Positions 49,124 through 58,203 of a stretch of 64,000 bases of DNA are shown one piece after another. Source of the DNA: Agarophyton chilense (Eukaryota > Rhodophyta > Florideophyceae > Gracilariales > Gracilariaceae). The notes beneath the pieces were generated by a model. It was not told where the DNA came from and did not search any database. It saw only the letters and a program-made list of their open reading frames with translations. The first letter of the stretch is position 1. Each line of letters starts with the position of its first letter. The stretch is from assembly GCA_030374765.1 (NCBI GenBank), contig JARGXX010000103.1, forward strand, positions 124,001 to 188,000, read 5' to 3'. Position numbers and translations under genes: made by a program.

Positions 49124-49891
49124 TTATTCAGCACCAGCAGGTGAAGCACCCCGTCTGGCTATTTGACGAACGAAGCTTGTGATAACTTCGGATTCGTCGA
49201 CTTTGGATTTCTCAAAGTGCTTTTTGACAGCGCCAACAAGCTCGTCTTTCGAACAGTCCTTTGCCACATCCAATTTGTACACGGAGCGGTAGCGACGCAG
49301 GCTAGCCACATTGAGCTTGGAAATGTTTGCCTGCGACTTTGCAATGGACGGTCGCGCCGGTAAAGGAGGGGTGTTTCTGTTGGGCAAATTGAGAACGTGC
49401 AATGCATTTCGTTGCACTCGCACGATTCCACCGTCAGTGAGGGAAACCTCGTGCCAGCCGCCGAGGGTTTGAGCGGAAAGAACGGTGCCGTGGCGACCGA
49501 TTAAATCCCATTTGGTACGGTTGTTGCCGGTGATGCGAACGCGAGTGCCAGGGGGAAGAACCGGGTCTGTGTGTGGGTTGGAACGGTGGTGCGATGGTCT
49601 GGAGCGGGGGCGAGCGGAGGGTGGGGTGACGCGCGGGGGGGGTGGAGTGGTTGGTGTGGCTGGGGAGGAGGGAGATGGATTTGGATGGGTGGGTGATGGG
49701 GGAGGAAGGGGAGGAGTGGTGGGAGAGGGGGAAGGAGGATGTGGGAAGGGAGGATTGTGATGGGGGGGAAGTTGCGGATGGTGATGCTGTGGGAATGGCA
49801 TGTGCTGAGGCAGTTGTGGGTGACGCATTGGTTTGCGGTGACGTGCAGAAGGCGAGGGAGGTGTTGGGTTGCGGTTGTGGGAGGGAGTCAT
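49124..49891 (-). CDS. SAP30-like protein, Sin3-binding domain
   Basis: 255 residues with the start at 49,891. Residues 1-110 are Pro/His/Ser low complexity. About 112-165 read as a small SH3/KOW-like barrel (LPPGTRVRITGNNRTKWDL, IGRHGTVL, then GGIVRVQRNALHVL). About 190-245 match the SAP30 Sin3-binding domain: LNVASLRRYRSVYKLDV, SKDELVGAVKKHFEK, ESEVITSFVRQI. In characterised SAP30 proteins this helical module docks on the PAH3 region of Sin3 and ties the subunit to the histone deacetylase complex, so nuclear repression through chromatin is the expected role. The frame stays open to 50,359 but only as Pro-rich repeats; I take the ATG just behind a 14-base C run. Transcribed divergently from the primase-like gene. 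Confidence 0.75.
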   Translation of the reverse strand: MTPSHNRNPTPPSPSARHRKPMRHPQLPQHMPFPQHHHPQLPPHHNPPFPHPPSPSPTTPPLPPPSPTHPNPSPSSPATPTTPPPPRVTPPSARPRSRPSHHRSNPHTDPVLPPGTRVRITGNNRTKWDLIGRHGTVLSAQTLGGWHEVSLTDGGIVRVQRNALHVLNLPNRNTPPLPARPSIAKSQANISKLNVASLRRYRSVYKLDVAKDCSKDELVGAVKKHFEKSKVDESEVITSFVRQIARRGASPAGAE

Positions 49892-50634
49892 GACGGGGGG
49901 GGGGGGGGATGGGGAAGGGGGAGAAGAAGTTAATGGGGGCGAGTGAAGTTGGGGTGAGCGAAGAAAGAGGGATGTAGGGGGTGGGGGGTGTGGGGTTGTG
50001 ACGGGGTGGAGAGGGGAGGGGAGGGGGGTGAGGGGGGGTGGGGGGGATAAAGGGAGACAATACAATGAGTGGGGGCACGGGGATGGTGTGGTGTGGATTT
50101 GGATTCGCAGGGGTTGTGGGTGGGGGGGGGGGGGGGGACACAAGGGCAGCGGGGTGGAAGACGAAGTGGGCAAGCAACAGGCAATGAAGCAGGGCAGGCA
50201 GGCACAGCAGCGGCGATGCATCGCAGGCAGCAGTGGCGCGTCGGACACAACACGGGTGCGCGCCGATTGGCCGCGGTGCGGCGCCCTTTTCGGCGTCGCG
50301 CGCCGGTTACACGTCGGTTGCGTGCCGCGCGCCCACACGCCGCACCGCCGCATCACCACCGCCCGCCATTACATACTCATCTACGAAGGGTATGTACACG
50401 CGCCACCAGCGCGCCGTGCTCTCCGCCATGTGTGCGCACTGCTGTGTCGTGTGCTCTCTCGTGGCCACCTTCCACGCCTGGCAGCCCAAACACGCCAACC
50501 CGCACAACAACAAAGCCTCTCACGCGCCCCGATCCCACGTGGCCACCTTGTCGCGCTGTGCAAGTGCAACCTCGCCAAGTCGCCTCTACGTCATCGTGCT
50601 GCCTCCGTTTGGACACCGACGGCGACGCCAGTCG
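49892..50634. promoter_or_regulatory. bidirectional intergenic region between SAP30-like and primase-like genes
   Basis: The left half is G-rich on the plus strand (C-rich in the direction of the SAP30-like gene), with runs of 14 G (49,895-49,908) and 16 G (50,122-50,137). The right half is mixed GC-rich with GCGCGCC words. No TATA box is seen in either direction. One region probably serves both genes, inferred from head-to-head arrangement. Confidence 0.45.
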
Positions 50635-50664
50635 ATGCCGTCGTTGCACGCCGTCAGTTCCCCG

Positions 50665-50703
<39 letters not shown>

Positions 50704-52722
50704 CCATGCGCGCGCTATGCTCGCCTTCTGCGTTCCGCTAGCTGTGCCGCGCGTGTCCCACCCGCGCGCCCCTCTCTCTCCGTCCTTCCGCCGTCCTCGC
50801 CTCTCCGTCCGTGCCCGCGCCGCCAGCCCCTCTCGCGCCCGCCCCCGTGCCCGCCCCCGTGCCCGTGCCCGCCCCCGCCCCTCGCCCGCCCCCTCGCCCG
50901 CCCCCGTGCCCGAGCACCTCCGCGACGCCCTCCGCCCGCCTTTCCGTCTCTTTTGCCCCTATCCCCCCTATCTCCCCTATCCCCTACATCTCCCACATCC
51001 CCCACATCCCCCACATCCCCGCCATCCCCGCCATCCCCACCGCCCCTGCGCAGCCCCCTGCCTCCCTCGCCGCTCGTCGATCAGCTCACCGCGCTTGCGC
51101 TCAGCAGAGGCGCCTTGGGTCGCGGCGTGCGCGCCACGCTCAGGGCCTTTCACCGTCGCGCTTCCGCTTTCTCGCCACAGCTGTCCACCACCCCCACCGC
51201 CTCTGCCGCCTCCACCTCCACGCCCGTGTACCTCGAGATTGGGCCCGCCTACGTGCTGGCGTCTGCGTCGCCGCTGCGCGAGCCCGTCACTCGCTACGCC
51301 GTTGAGCAATGCGCCTGGCCCAAGCTGCGTGCCCTTTGCGCGTGGCAAGAAGAGACCGCAGCTGCCGCCAGAGCGCGTGGCGCCGTTCTTCGTGCCTTGC
51401 CGCCTGGTCTACGCTTTGGTCGCCACATCTTCATACATCCGCCCGCTCTACGAGCCATACTACATGTCGCTGCGTCCTTCATGCCGTCTGAGCCTCACCA
51501 CCAATCCGAGCCCCCGCAGGCGCATCTAGAGGCTGTGCTGCACATTTCGCGCATGCCGCTGCCCGGTGTGCGTACTGTTGCCGCCCGATGCCCCCGTCGA
51601 GCATCACACGCTCACCGCGATGCAAACCCTTCTCTCATTCTCTGGATGAACGATGATGGTCGCTCGGGCGGCGCCCTGTGCCCTGTTTGTCGCCAACATA
51701 ATCACTTTCTTACCTGGCGTGTACTTTATCTCTCTGATGGCGCTGCAGCGCTGTATACTCCCCATAGCCGCGCACCAGCTCCTCGCCGCGCGCACGCTGC
51801 TGCCATCGCCGTTTGTAAGTCTACCACCAAGCCTGTCCTTCGGGCCCCCCGCCCATCTACACGTGCTAAACGCCGACAGCAGCAAACTCTCCCTGTCGGC
51901 GCCTCCGTCATGCCTCCAAACAAAGTGCCGCACGTCGGACATGTCATTTCAATGGCATACGTCACAGCATCTCTGCGCACCTTTGATACGAGCGTTGCCA
52001 CCCCGGAAGGTCACCATATTCGACTACGCACTGCTGGAACAAAAGCTAGACAGAGCTGCCCTGTGCAACTGCTTCTGTGGAGCGATCGGCGTAGTAAGGG
52101 CCCCCTTGTGGCGCAGCGTGTTGAAGAGGTTGCATGGTATGCAAGACAGATTGCTGATTCATCGCTACAGTCCGAGCAATGGTTGCCAACCCCCTTGGTG
52201 TCTGTATCCACCATGAGACCGTCTGCGTGGCGAGATGTGCTGGCAAGCAATGGGAGAAGCGTATCGGTGCCTGCGGGATGGGAGCCCACCGCTCAGAAAT
52301 GGATGTTGTTTGACATTGATGACCTTCAGGGGTTGGAATGTTGCGTATCGCAGGTAGCTTCGAAATTAGTCCTTGTTGCCCGAAGGAATCAGGAGCTCAG
52401 TGGCCGCTGTCTGGTTGTCCACACCGGGCCTCGAGGTGTGCACTTATGGGTTGAGTTGCGAGAGGTTCGCGAACAACCCAAGGATTGGTTCAGACAGGAG
52501 GAGGTGCGCGTGTGGTATGCTGAGCTTGGGTACAGATTACTCAGAGCATGTCACAGGGCTGGTACTTCTGGTGGTTTGGTTGACATGAGTTCTTGCGCTG
52601 CTGGTAGGTTCGCGAGAAGGCCAGGTTGGAGGCTTCTGAAAGACGGCTCTTTGTTTCGATCCAGAGTGGTCATGCATGTTCCGGGGCCTGTCAAGAATCG
52701 CAAACCAAGATTGATTGCATAA
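50635..52722 (+). CDS. zinc-motif plus archaeo-eukaryotic primase (AEP)-like protein
   Basis: The C-terminal part carries the three AEP signatures. Motif I is WMLFDIDDL (52,300-52,326, acidic DxD). Motif II is VHTGPRGVHLWVEL (52,417-52,458), matching the SGRRGVHxWV motif of the eukaryotic primase small subunit. Motif III is LVDMSSCAAGRFARRPGW, about 52,576-52,629. About 240 codons upstream a zinc-binding candidate occurs at 51,589-51,690: C, a close pair of His (SHAHRDANPSL), then CPVC. This is the spacing style of UL52/PrimPol or CHC2 primase zinc fingers. Expected role: a DNA or RNA primase or primase-polymerase; the compartment is unknown. The N-terminus is uncertain. The frame crosses a 38-base C run (50,665-50,702) and Pro/Ser repeats. 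ATGs directly after the run (50,706; 50,717) lie in other frames, and the one at 50,717 opens a leader-like peptide (MLAFCVPLAVPRVSHPRAP). Homopolymer length error or a small intron near 50.8-51.05 kb could change the true start. The reliable coding frame begins near 51,060. Confidence 0.7.
50665..50702 (+). repeat. 38-base cytosine homopolymer
   Basis: An uninterrupted C run, followed within 3 bases by ATG. It sits at the 5' end of the primase-like gene, and its length determines the apparent reading frame. Such runs are prone to sequencing and replication slippage. Confidence 0.95.
50985..51045 (+). repeat. 9-bp tandem repeat in the primase-like coding region
   Basis: CCCACATCC repeated about four times and then CCCGCCATC-type variants. 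The 9-bp period keeps the frame and encodes Thr-Ser-Pro-type tripeptides in the primase-like frame. Confidence 0.75.
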
Positions 52723-53265
52723 ATTCTGCACATCCTGTCGAATAGTTTCTCCTGAGCTGCGCCGTCGTTTCTCTTGCGTCGGATATCTAACAATGCTCCC
52801 GCACGGGAACAAGTCACTCAAGGTTTCTAGAGCGAACCGGAGTAGGGAGCATGCACAACAGCTCTTATCTACGGAATTTTGAAGGTATCCTCCTAAACGT
52901 TTTCCTACAGGATGCAACATTTCGAAATGTACTTATCAGCCGCACTACACCTCTACGACGGTACACATGTCGCACCCGCTCCGCACAAACGTTTCGAGAT
53001 AACTTTACGCTGGAACCTATGAAATTCGAACGAAAGACAGCACTGAGTTGCATGTATTCCAAAGACGGCTGGTGCCATTTCGGCCATTGCATATTATGGC
53101 CATCTTACCACAAGCGAGATGTACTTCTATTCGGACTTGGTCGCACGCATGTTCTACTTTAATCTGAAGATCGGTCCTATCCCCATGCCTTCTAGCACCG
53201 TAACTGCCCTATACTACTTTCCAAAACCTGAACGTTGCTTGAGATCGATGCAAGTCTCGTCATTC
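52723..53265. other. intergenic region between convergent genes
   Basis: 543 bp between the stop codons of the primase-like gene (plus) and the kinase gene (minus). It must contain both 3' ends. No gene, hairpin terminator or poly(A) signal could be singled out. Confidence 0.4.
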
Positions 53266-56200
53266 CTAATCCTCAGTAACGTCACTTCCCAGGCTGCGGC
53301 CAGAAGCAGTACGTCTCAAAGCGGACAAACTACGGCGGCTTTTCCTTCTGATCACTCTCTTCTGCTGAGCAGCCTCTTTCAGTTTTGTGCTGCAAATTGA
53401 TTTCAACGTACGACAAATTTTTAGGAAAAGACCACTTTCACCGTCTTCCAAACGAACCTCTATAAAAGGCTGAAACTCGTCTTGGGGAGGCCTTCGCGAT
53501 GAAACCTTGTCTTTGCCCTCAGTTTTCCCAGCACACCTTGCCTTCTGACTGGCACTGTCTTCACTGCTTCCGCCAGTCACCGAAACTTTCAATTCGCCTC
53601 CGTTCGAGTTAGCTTCTGTGCGTGCAATCTCGACCTTATCGGAGATGCTGGCAGGAGTAGACAGCGTAACTCTAGATATCTGCGGTGATTGAGGTGATAT
53701 CGCTTTGGAGGGACGCTGGCAGAGTTTTTGGGCAATTTCCTGATCTGCCTGCGAAGCAACCGCATGCAATTGACAAGAGAGCTCTTCACACAAATTATTC
53801 TGGGTTGGCTCAATCAGATCTGTATCTTCAGCCTTCGACGAACTGTCGCCTTCATCCGCACTCGGCACGTCTTCCTGCGCGCTTTCTCCTGCGCGCTCAC
53901 AGAAATCTGGTGCCGGAGAGCGCGGCCTATCAAAGTTTAAATTCCTCACGCTTTCTGGCATTCGCCTCTTTGGATATATCTTTTGATACGGAAAGGCGTC
54001 AACAGTAGCTGAACGATTCAATCGAGTCAGACTTCCCCTTGAATTCTCGGAAGATCGCCACCTTCCATTCCGCTTCGTATCATCTGCTCCGCTTGCGTTC
54101 GACGAGCTATCGTTGGTAGCAAGCATGTCATCTCGAAATGTGCGAGCCGGAAACTGGTCAGAATTTCCAATTCCGTCCAGATCAAGTATCTCTCCAATAC
54201 CCTGAGTTGAAGAGTTTTTACCATGAGACATGCGTAGTCGTAAAGCGACATCCATCGGCGTCAATGGAAAAAGGCGTCTTCGACGCGGAGGTGCCGGGGC
54301 CGAAAACTCGGAAAAACTTTCGGACGGTGTCTTAGCCGCAGATGGAAGAGCGCCTACGACAGCGTCTGCGGTTGAACCTGACTTTGGGCCTGCACTTGAA
54401 TGTCTTCCGACGACGTCAAGGTCAGAGCGTTTTCTTACCAAAGGGTTGTCCCTCAACGATGGTTCAGATAACGTAGAAAGACTGACCGGTGATGTTAATT
54501 GGGAATTTCGCTTTCTTCTTTGATATGTTTCTGGCTTCCGAGTGAACAGGGAGACTGTGAACTTAATATCATTCTTTGGACACAGGCACTTCAACGTCCA
54601 GTCTTGTCCACGAAGACTGAGTGGTGCTGCTCTCGGATTCTGAGTATCTGCGAGATGAAAATGTAGGTGATGCTGGTAAATCGTCATGGCCATGATCATC
54701 TCTGCTATGTCCGGGCGTTTCTCGAAGAACTTATCAACTGGGATGACAACGACATTCATTGAGGGGCCGAATTCGGGGCCGTCGTAAAACCAAGGATGGT
54801 GCAACATCTGATGCAACGGAATTCGCTCAGCAGGGACCGCCCGAATCATGCAACGGATGAAATCAGCGGCACTCGGAGACACGAACTCGGGGATGTCAAA
54901 ATCGCACGCAAGAACGCGTTCCAGTAGTGCATTCACCTCTGGTTCGTAAAACGGTGGTCTGCCTACCAGAAGGCAGTAGACAGCAACACCTGCCGACCAA
55001 ATGTCAATCCTTTCCCCGCTATACACCTGCCCCATAATTTGCTCGGGTGATAAATTGTAGACCGAACCTACGAGAGCGCTTGAAAACATATCCCAGCCAG
55101 GCGTATACATTCCACTGTGACCAAAATCCGTTATCTTCATGTTACCAGCGTTGTCAAGCATCAGATTGTCCAGGCGAACGTCCCGGTGACAAATACCAAT
55201 ACTGTGACAATACGATAGCGCTTCGAAAACTTGTCGAATGAAAAATCGTGCAGTCTCTTCAGGCATTCTCTCCTCGGGATACAAGCGAACAATATCAACC
55301 ATTGAACCGCCTCCACAAAGCTCCATAACAATGTGAAGATTATTCCCCGACTCAAGAACCTCAAGCAAAGCTACGATGTTCTTGTGCTCAGCTGCCATGA
55401 GGGACTGGATTTCACGGTCCAGCCTGCTGAGCTCAGAACACTTTCCCTTCTTGATAATCTTGACGGCAACTTTCTTTCTCGACTCAACGTGCAAGGCATA
55501 TCTCACCACGCCACTACTGCCCCTACCAATTGTTCTTCCAAGCTCATAATCTCCCACTCTTTCCAGGTGTCGGTTCTCCCAAAACTCATACTCTCGAGTG
55601 ATAAGGTCTGCAAGTACCATAAACTCGTCTCTACGGAGCATACCTGCGTGAGTGGTATCAAACTCGTTGATAATACTCTCTTCCAGGGTTGCCTGAGGTT
55701 CGCGATAGAAAACTAGCTCTTTCAGATCAATGCTATCCTCCTTCAGGGCTTCAAGAAACACACGCAATTCTTCTAGCGTAATGACCCCCGTACCGTTAAA
55801 ATTGACCAGCCTCCATAACCACACCATAAATTGCTCCCTTGAACCTTCAACATGCAATAAATCTGCAAGCTTGTGAATGTTCGTTAGCATTATGCTTTCC
55901 AAAACCGCTGCGCCCAAAGCCGTTCGCTTGCGAGGGTCTTGATCAAGTTCTAGCAGAGAGGAATCAGTTTCGTTAAGCGACGGGTTTGCAAGTATATCTG
56001 GCATAGTTTCAAATTCTCTTTGGGAGGCAAACATGGCAACCGATGGAATTCTAGGAACGCTGGGACATTCATAGTGGTGGTCTTCGTTTTCGCTCGAATA
56101 CGATGAAGCACTAGACTGTGCTTGGGTTTCTCGGTTTTCGTGGACTCGCGGTGATGGAGCAGATTCTATAGATGTGCGAGAAGGGATATGATGTGAATGT

Positions 56201-56682
56201 TCACTGGGAGACGAAAAAAGCGTTGCGCTTGGTTCTGAAGGATATGGCGGGGGTGTGGCCGCAGAAGTATCCCTTGACTGGGACTGTGCACACTTTGAAT
56301 AGACGGAGCGCACATTTCGAAATGAAGAAAAGCGCCGATAGGAAGAGCGTCCATGAACGGAACAGTCCGTGACGCCGGCTAGAGAAGCCTTGTGAATAAG
56401 GTCGCGAAGGGGCTTGTCGTGTTTCATTGAAGTCTCTATTTTCTGCTTTTCGGTGTGCAGGAAGCGAATGAGATGTTGGAACTCTTCGGCTGTGAGTGTG
56501 CCGTCCTTGTCCTGATCGAAAAAGAATAGTGCTGGAAGAGAGCGAGTTGTGAGATTGACGCTCGGACTTTCAACAAGGTCTTTAAGTGTCAAGTAGCCTT
56601 TGCGTTGGATATCGAGCTGATCAAAAATTGCATGGTCGACGTCAGGAACAGATGGACGCAGGACTTGTATTGTATTTCCCAT
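53266..56682 (-). CDS. calcium-binding (N-terminal EF-hand) Ser/Thr protein kinase
   Basis: 1,138 residues, one exon. The N-terminus MGN fits N-myristoylation (Gly2). EF-hands: a degenerate loop at 24-35, a canonical loop DQDKDGTLTAEE at 56-67, a degenerate pair near 294-305 and 341-353. The kinase domain is about 379-632: glycine loop GRGSSGVV (387-393), VAVK with Lys408, HRDVRLDN with Asp501 and Asn506, DFG at 519-521, LSPEQ in place of APE, and DIWSAGVAVYCLLVGRPPF. It groups with CAMK/SnRK-type kinases by eye. The catalytic loop has Arg503 where most Ser/Thr kinases have Lys. The C-terminal 500 residues are largely disordered, ending in a basic segment (RRKSRRSLSALRR). Predicted membrane-attached, Ca2+-controlled signalling; EF-hands before the kinase is the reverse of plant CDPKs. 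The start lies just downstream of a G-rich (coding-strand C-rich) tract. Confidence 0.88.
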   Translation of the reverse strand: MGNTIQVLRPSVPDVDHAIFDQLDIQRKGYLTLKDLVESPSVNLTTRSLPALFFFDQDKDGTLTAEEFQHLIRFLHTEKQKIETSMKHDKPLRDLIHKASLAGVTDCSVHGRSSYRRFSSFRNVRSVYSKCAQSQSRDTSAATPPPYPSEPSATLFSSPSEHSHHIPSRTSIESAPSPRVHENRETQAQSSASSYSSENEDHHYECPSVPRIPSVAMFASQREFETMPDILANPSLNETDSSLLELDQDPRKRTALGAAVLESIMLTNIHKLADLLHVEGSREQFMVWLWRLVNFNGTGVITLEELRVFLEALKEDSIDLKELVFYREPQATLEESIINEFDTTHAGMLRRDEFMVLADLITREYEFWENRHLERVGDYELGRTIGRGSSGVVRYALHVESRKKVAVKIIKKGKCSELSRLDREIQSLMAAEHKNIVALLEVLESGNNLHIVMELCGGGSMVDIVRLYPEERMPEETARFFIRQVFEALSYCHSIGICHRDVRLDNLMLDNAGNMKITDFGHSGMYTPGWDMFSSALVGSVYNLSPEQIMGQVYSGERIDIWSAGVAVYCLLVGRPPFYEPEVNALLERVLACDFDIPEFVSPSAADFIRCMIRAVPAERIPLHQMLHHPWFYDGPEFGPSMNVVVIPVDKFFEKRPDIAEMIMAMTIYQHHLHFHLADTQNPRAAPLSLRGQDWTLKCLCPKNDIKFTVSLFTRKPETYQRRKRNSQLTSPVSLSTLSEPSLRDNPLVRKRSDLDVVGRHSSAGPKSGSTADAVVGALPSAAKTPSESFSEFSAPAPPRRRRLFPLTPMDVALRLRMSHGKNSSTQGIGEILDLDGIGNSDQFPARTFRDDMLATNDSSSNASGADDTKRNGRWRSSENSRGSLTRLNRSATVDAFPYQKIYPKRRMPESVRNLNFDRPRSPAPDFCERAGESAQEDVPSADEGDSSSKAEDTDLIEPTQNNLCEELSCQLHAVASQADQEIAQKLCQRPSKAISPQSPQISRVTLSTPASISDKVEIARTEANSNGGELKVSVTGGSSEDSASQKARCAGKTEGKDKVSSRRPPQDEFQPFIEVRLEDGESGLFLKICRTLKSICSTKLKEAAQQKRVIRRKSRRSLSALRRTASGRSLGSDVTED

Positions 56683-56734
56683 GTTGAAGAAAGTGTGAGT
56701 GAGACAAGGTTGACAGCGCCAAACGAAAAGAGGG

Positions 56735-56815
56735 AGAAAAGGTGGGGGAAAGGGTGGGGGAAAGGGTGGGGGGAAGGGTGGGGGGAAGGGTGGGGGAAGG
56801 GCGTGGGTGGGGATA
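56735..56815 (-). promoter_or_regulatory. C-rich minisatellite upstream of the kinase gene
   Basis: On the plus strand GGGTGGGGGAAA-type units of about 12-13 bp are repeated five to six times; on the coding strand this is CCC-rich. It begins about 50 nt upstream of the kinase ATG. The repeated G triplets could form a G-quadruplex; a regulatory role is inferred from position only. Confidence 0.5.
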
Positions 56816-56855
56816 GAGAGGGGATGAGAAGTGGGGACGACGAGAAGGAAATGAA

Positions 56856-57033
56856 TCAGTCAAAGTAGTCGTCGGGCTCCAAATCTTGGTCTGGAACGGC
56901 TTCTTGAAGAGCCATGCGCCGGTAACAACGAGAGCAACCGCGGAGTGAGGGGAGAGTTTCAAAGACGCGTGTGGCCAAAGGGATGGAGGTCAGGTAGGCG
57001 GCGAGCGTTGACGTACACGACGGGTCAAGGAGA
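56856..57033 (-). CDS. probable terminal exon of an intron-containing host gene
   Basis: The minus strand has an open frame of 58 codons ending at the TGA at 56,856-56,858 with an acidic tail, EAVPDQDLEPDDYFD, and a plausible hydrophobic middle (TSTLAAYLTSIPLATRVFET). It has no suitable ATG but is preceded by an excellent 3' splice acceptor: a pyrimidine tract ending CCCCTTGCTTCAG at 57,034. A candidate 5' splice site (CAAGTGAGC on the minus strand) lies near 57,430, with protein-like sequence before it (EADSSAVRSIHELRALRGQ). I cannot name the gene. It is in tandem with the kinase gene. Confidence 0.35.
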
Positions 57034-58203
57034 CTGAAGCAAGGGGAAGGAGGACGGCCTTAGTCAAGGAGCACGGTGTCACGTGCGGGCGCGACGCAGA
57101 CGGAAGCGAAATAAGCGGTTGGAAGGGGTTGGGGGGAGCAAAGTTGGGGTCGGGGACGTTGCGCCAACCACAGGAGGGGTTGCGAACGCTTAGTGGTGGA
57201 GGTCGGGGCTCGGGTGCTGGGAGGCGCTTGAGAGTGCGGCGCGGGCACCTTCACACGCGTGAGAGCACAGGCGCAAGGCAGCGGCGGTAGCGGAGTAACG
57301 ACGCTTTGAGTTCAAAACGGGCACGGACGGCCTACGCACTGGGGCCACTGTGGGGCAGCAGGAGATACTACGTGGTGTCCACTGTGTGCACGTGGCGTCT
57401 GACAATTGGCCGTTGTAGATTTCCGGGGCTCACTTGGCGGCGCTGGGGCGCGGGCATCACGCGCCGCTTGGCCTCTCAGCGCACGGAGCTCGTGAATCGA
57501 CCGCACCGCAGACGAATCCGCCTCCCCGCTGCTTCCGATGCAAACTAGAGCTGCGCCAGCCTTCGCACTAACATTACAGCACGCTGTGTCAGATCACGCA
57601 TGCGGTTGCACAATCGCTGCACTTGGGTGCTGCAGATGCATCTGCCACTCTTCATTTCTCCACATCTCCTTCCACAGAAGTGAAGTAATTGCATGTTTAT
57701 CCTCAAGCCATTAACCCTTTTAACCAGGGAAGCCTACGATTTTGATTGGTACACAAAACAAACAATTGGTATTCAGCGCTCCAAGTGTTGTTTGCTTATG
57801 TCTATCTCACTAGACATAAGCAAAACAGTGCGATTGGTTGTAACAAACTTCCCCCACCTCTTCTAAGGCAATGCTTTCCACTTTCATGGCGGTGTCTTAC
57901 GTGCCTTTACAGCATGAGATACAACACAATCTGTAATGTGCACTCCCTGTTTTCATTTTGCGTTTTCAAGCACCGATGAAACCAAATTGTCTCTGAGGTT
58001 CGATGCCCGAATCCTCCGTCTGCGACCTCAGTAAATGTCCCCATTTAAACAAGTCCCGTCGGTCCATTCAAGGCATACAAATAGTATACTACTTACACAA
58101 AAGCTTGCTCCCAGATTCCATTCTGCGTTTGGCAGGGGTTTCAATTCGAACAATTGTATGGAAATGCGGCTCAATAACAAAAAAATCTCTATTTCAACAT
58201 GTA
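57034..58203. other. GC-rich upstream part, then AT-rich flank of the Tc1 element
   Basis: 57.03-57.55 kb may hold the intron and first exon(s) of the gene ending at 56,856. 57.55-58.2 kb is AT-richer with no gene; a partial repeat (TGTCTATCTCACTAGACATA palindrome-like word near 57.8 kb) is the only structure seen. Confidence 0.35.

Noticed and set aside
49998-50741. 247-codon plus-strand open frame over the SAP30-like gene
   Set aside because: It is the complement of a C-rich, Pro-coding stretch and ends in the poly-C run; openness is due to lack of A/T.
51909-52001. Pvu-like zinc motif on the minus strand (CPTCGTLFGG)
   Set aside because: Opposite strand of the primase-like coding frame; short and without continuation.
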